This document shows positions 24,287 to 27,071 of a DNA stretch of 27,071 nucleotides, piece after piece; within the stretch, counting starts at the first letter, position 1, and each line of letters begins with the position of its first letter. The translations under genes and the position numbers were made by a program. The notes beneath the pieces were generated by a model. It saw nothing but the letters and a program-made list of their open reading frames with translations, searched no databases and was not told where the DNA came from. Source of the stretch: Flammeovirgaceae bacterium UBA2371 (GTDB taxonomy: Bacteria > Bacteroidota > Bacteroidia > Cytophagales > Cyclobacteriaceae); assembly GCA_002345965.1 (NCBI GenBank), contig DDTF01000053.1, forward strand, positions 1 through 27,071, read 5' to 3'.

Positions 24287-24305
24287 CATAGCAAAACTTC
24301 CAATC

Positions 24306-24821
24306 ATGAATACTTTCAACCAGGCCACGTTGCAACAAAAATTATCAGAAATACGACTGGGCCTCCATGCAACTGGCATAGAGGATACCCACTCCATCCA
24401 AATCGAGAAGAATGTGGCTCATGTTTCCATTCAGTTTCCAACCCTGAACAATCAGCAACTGTTCAAAGGAAAACTGGGAAAGGAAGTCAGTACCCATGAG
24501 GGCTATCTGGCCATGCAGCTCTGTGCCCTCAATGTTTTATACCAACTGAAAAATAATGTGGGACTCAGCAACATCGATGGCATCCATCACATGGAGGTAT
24601 TTTACCAGGCCGATACGGATTGGGATGAGGCACCGCTGATTGCGGCAGGAGTTACTGATGTATTACAAAAGGTGGTTGGAGAAAAAGCCGACTACACCTG
24701 TTCATTAATGACAATGACCTCGTTGCCTGACAACTTTTCAGTAGGGTTGGCCTGTTCTTTTACGCTGATCAATAATTCAAAAAAAGCAGCCATCAGCAAT
24801 GGATTTATGGTCACGCTGTAG
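24306..24821 (+). CDS. RidA/YjgF/UK114 family protein (chorismate-mutase-like fold)
   Basis: 171 residues, no signal peptide. The pattern KLGKEVSTHEGYLAMQLCALNVLYQL ... GVTDVLQKVVGEKADYTCSLMTMTSLPDNFSVGLACSFTL matches the YjgF-like clade that binds small imine or aromatic ligands in the trimeric cleft. RidA proper hydrolyses reactive enamines/imines made by PLP enzymes, but this clade lacks the canonical RidA arginine in a recognisable place, so I keep it at family level. It has its own promoter with the FNR-type palindrome and converges on the T9SS cargo gene with 36 bp between stops. Confidence 0.8.
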   Translation: MNTFNQATLQQKLSEIRLGLHATGIEDTHSIQIEKNVAHVSIQFPTLNNQQLFKGKLGKEVSTHEGYLAMQLCALNVLYQLKNNVGLSNIDGIHHMEVFYQADTDWDEAPLIAAGVTDVLQKVVGEKADYTCSLMTMTSLPDNFSVGLACSFTLINNSKKAAISNGFMVTL

Positions 24822-24857
24822 CCGACTTATTTGACAACTGCCTGCAGTGGATAATTT

Positions 24858-27071
24858 TTATTGCTTGACAAGTCTGATGGTTGAGAGCGATTGCCCGGTA
24901 TCCACTTTTAAAATGTAGATACCCGCAGCGAGATGGGAAGCCTGAAGAATGGTCTCTCCATTGCCGTATTCCAATACTACAGGCATCGGCTGGCCGATTT
25001 GGTTGTACAATCTGACTTGCACCGGCTTTAATCGAGCACCCAAAATGGTAAAGCGATTGGTGGATGGATTGGGAACCACCTTGAGTTGCCATTTCATGTC
25101 ATAGTGCACAGACACTATGGATGAATAGGTGAACGCCCCATCAAAGTCAGTTTGTTTTAATCGATAGTAGGATTTTCCAAATAGAGGTCGTTCATCGTAA
25201 GTGCTGTAGTCCGATGTCTTTTTGGTAGTGCCCGCTCCCTCTATGGCGTTTACTTCCACCCATTGCTCAGCGTCTGTTGATCTTTCAATGGTAAAGAAAT
25301 CATTGTTCAATTCACTGGCAGTGGTCCATTGGAGCAATACCCGGGCGGGAAGTGGTGTTGCCGCGAAATTGACCAGTGAAACAGGTAGTGGTGAGTTGGT
25401 ATTGTCTATGGTTCCCAATGTGAAGTAATCTCCATCCTGAAAACTTACATTGCTGAAAGTAATCAGCTGGCTGTCGATGTTATATGATCCTGCCTGTGGT
25501 GTTACATCATTGTCAATGAACAACGCATCGTCTCTTGTGATCAACAACCTGATGTCTGACCCTACAATGCTGGGAGGCAAATCGCGGCCATCAAAAGTAA
25601 GACGTACAGTGCCGAGATTCCCCACATGATTGACGCGCCAAACACGCTCTAACCTGGCCTCAATGATCGTACCATCTACATCAGTAGTGTTAACGGCACT
25701 TATTGCAGTGCCCTCATGACCCCAGATCAAAAACTCATTATCACTGATGCTGCTGGGAAGGCTCATTCTGACCAGGCCTGAACCCTGTGCATCTTTGTGA
25801 AAGGAACCATCACTGGCCTGCCCTATTCCAGCTACATCAAAATCATAATCGCCATTGGCACCATTGTCCATGGTGTACAAATCATTTACACCCAGGGGCA
25901 TATCATATTTAGCAGATAAATAGTTGTTGATGATAATGCGTTGGGCATTATTGGCTAAACTGGAGTAGACAAAGAACTCTTGTATGAATCCCCTAAGGCC
26001 ATTGTTGGACGTTGTTGCATGTCTTCCAATGCGTGGAACGGGTGGCGTCAAATTGCCATCTCCATCCCCAATAGAGTTCTCCTGTGCTCCGTTATAATAA
26101 AGGTCATAGCTAGTACCATTATCCCTGAAGAGTTCAATCCATTTAATGTTGGTACTGATGGAGCTGGTGGATACAGGACCTCCCAGACCCGTGCCTCCAT
26201 CATCTCTTTTTTGAAATCCATAAAAGCTTCCTGTCACTGGTTTTAGAGAAACCAATGGGTTGGTAGCTGTTGTTCTGTCAAAAATGTATTCACCACTTCC
26301 GTCATTGATTCCGCCCAGTGTAGTCTGCGTATCTCTAAAAGTAATGAAGTAGGTAAAATCTGAATTGCCAGAAATGCCTAATGAGGGTGGATCTATGAAT
26401 AAGTCGCCAGTGAATTCAAGCGCAGGTAAATTATTGGCTTGTCCAGTTCTGTAGATTGGCCTGTTCCCGCTTGTATTCTGAACCGCATGATTGCCATTTC
26501 CTGATTGATCATTCCATTGCTGTACCGGATCCGTATCTAACGCCACCGTTGCGCCTGCATCTGAATAAACATCTGTTTCTGGTCGTAGCCAAATTCGATT
26601 GGTGCTTTGCGCTCCTACTCCACCTGGACCCGTATAACCAAGCATATAATTTCCCTGTCCAGTAGGTGGAACAAAAGGTGCTGCCCCGCAGTTAGCACCA
26701 ACACAGGTAATGGTGAGGCTTGAACAAATCTGAGCTTCTGTCGCTAAATTAATGAGCTGAATTTCCGGATCGGGACCCCCCTGCCCCACTTCTATTGTTC
26801 CGGTGCCACACAATAGCGCATCGGTATGATCTATGTAAATGTCATCTGCAAATTCGGAGGTATTGTCAATAATAGTAAAACTATTTCCGGATAAAATAAT
26901 GTCGTCATCGCTGTCAAAAGTACCAATGGTAGTTACTTCAAGATTTCCAAGATTAACAATATCTGCCGTACTGGTCAGCGTACCGTTCACATAGGTAAAT
27001 CCTTCTAACATAAGTCCTGAAACAAAAATAGGTAAGATGACATCCAATGTACCCCCGGCATCAATAATGAT
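24858..27071 (-). CDS. Large T9SS-exported surface protein, C-terminal part (5' end outside window)
   Basis: The frame is open from the window's right edge to a stop at 24858, giving 737 residues; the N-terminus is missing (an internal TTG at 27047 is not a credible start). The visible part begins with beta-solenoid-like hemagglutinin/adhesin-type sequence (NLGNLEVTTIGTFDSDDDIILSGN). A LamG/concanavalin-like domain follows (RIWLRPETDVYSDAG ... QWNDQSGNGNHAVQNTSG ... YDLYYNGAQENS). The last ~170 residues hold a fibronectin-like segment (LQWTTASELNNDFFTIERS) and a type IX secretion C-terminal domain (VVPNPSTNRFTI ... GIYILKVDTGQ ... TIRLVKQ), which directs export and surface attachment. A LamG-type domain suggests binding of glycans or matrix proteins, but no catalytic site is visible. 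Confidence 0.85.
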   Translation of the reverse strand: MIIDAGGTLDVILPIFVSGLMLEGFTYVNGTLTSTADIVNLGNLEVTTIGTFDSDDDIILSGNSFTIIDNTSEFADDIYIDHTDALLCGTGTIEVGQGGPDPEIQLINLATEAQICSSLTITCVGANCGAAPFVPPTGQGNYMLGYTGPGGVGAQSTNRIWLRPETDVYSDAGATVALDTDPVQQWNDQSGNGNHAVQNTSGNRPIYRTGQANNLPALEFTGDLFIDPPSLGISGNSDFTYFITFRDTQTTLGGINDGSGEYIFDRTTATNPLVSLKPVTGSFYGFQKRDDGGTGLGGPVSTSSISTNIKWIELFRDNGTSYDLYYNGAQENSIGDGDGNLTPPVPRIGRHATTSNNGLRGFIQEFFVYSSLANNAQRIIINNYLSAKYDMPLGVNDLYTMDNGANGDYDFDVAGIGQASDGSFHKDAQGSGLVRMSLPSSISDNEFLIWGHEGTAISAVNTTDVDGTIIEARLERVWRVNHVGNLGTVRLTFDGRDLPPSIVGSDIRLLITRDDALFIDNDVTPQAGSYNIDSQLITFSNVSFQDGDYFTLGTIDNTNSPLPVSLVNFAATPLPARVLLQWTTASELNNDFFTIERSTDAEQWVEVNAIEGAGTTKKTSDYSTYDERPLFGKSYYRLKQTDFDGAFTYSSIVSVHYDMKWQLKVVPNPSTNRFTILGARLKPVQVRLYNQIGQPMPVVLEYGNGETILQASHLAAGIYILKVDTGQSLSTIRLVKQ

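Noticed and set aside
24858..27047. TTG at 27047 as the true start of the T9SS cargo
   Set aside because: The frame is open to the window edge, there is no signal peptide at that position, and the sequence begins in the middle of a repeat-like beta region.

Overview
The window reads as chromosomal DNA of a Bacteroidota, most likely a Cytophagales-type gliding or environmental bacterium. Evidence: a large surface protein ending in a type IX secretion (T9SS) sorting domain, many SPII lipoproteins and small outer-membrane beta-barrels, WG-repeat and lipocalin-like secreted proteins, a Crp-like regulator of Bacteroidota type, and promoters fitting the Bacteroidota TTTG / TAnnTTTG pattern. No tRNA, rRNA, CRISPR array, insertion sequence or phage gene was found. 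Both ends cut through large surface-protein genes.

Layout. 1-2129 (-): start of a secreted protein with a barrel-like N-terminus followed by three ~136-residue tandem repeats. 2388-5800: a 6-TM membrane protein (-) divergent from a three-gene operon (+) of a Tat-exported sulfite-oxidase-family molybdoenzyme, a membrane-anchored cytochrome c and a fatty acid hydroxylase/sterol desaturase-family protein. 6025-7587: a tiny lipoprotein converging on a transglutaminase-like lipoprotein. 7741-11367 (-): a tightly packed operon of lipoprotein, outer-membrane barrel and secreted WD40-caspase. 11649-14534 (+): a WG-repeat protein and a lipocalin-like protein. 14630-16522 (-): a membrane histidine kinase with an extra C-terminal domain. 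16814-17775 (-): three small conserved genes (DUF3144, unknown, VF530). 17927-19731 (-): a TetR-controlled cluster (4-TM protein, TetR, lipoprotein, cupin). 20025-22732 (-): a five-gene DoxX operon, divergent from a Crp/Fnr-family regulator at 22936 (+). 23559-24149 (-): a histidine-rich membrane protein, divergent from a RidA-family gene at 24306 (+). 24858-27071 (-): C-terminal part of a T9SS cargo protein.

The strongest non-gene signal is a perfect FNR-geometry palindrome (TTGA-N6-TCAA) that occurs in identical form upstream of the DoxX operon, next to the Crp/Fnr-family gene, and again between the membrane-protein and RidA genes. At the DoxX and RidA promoters it lies at exactly the same distance from matching -7 boxes, in a gap-free 71-bp alignment. 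This defines a small local regulon of DoxX, barrel, thioesterase, DUF1330, alpha/beta hydrolase, RidA and probably the membrane protein, whose inducer and substrate cannot be read from the sequence. Secondary points of interest are the secreted caspase operon, the sulfite dehydrogenase/hydroxylase operon and a structured intergenic region at 19812-19906 with competing stems.
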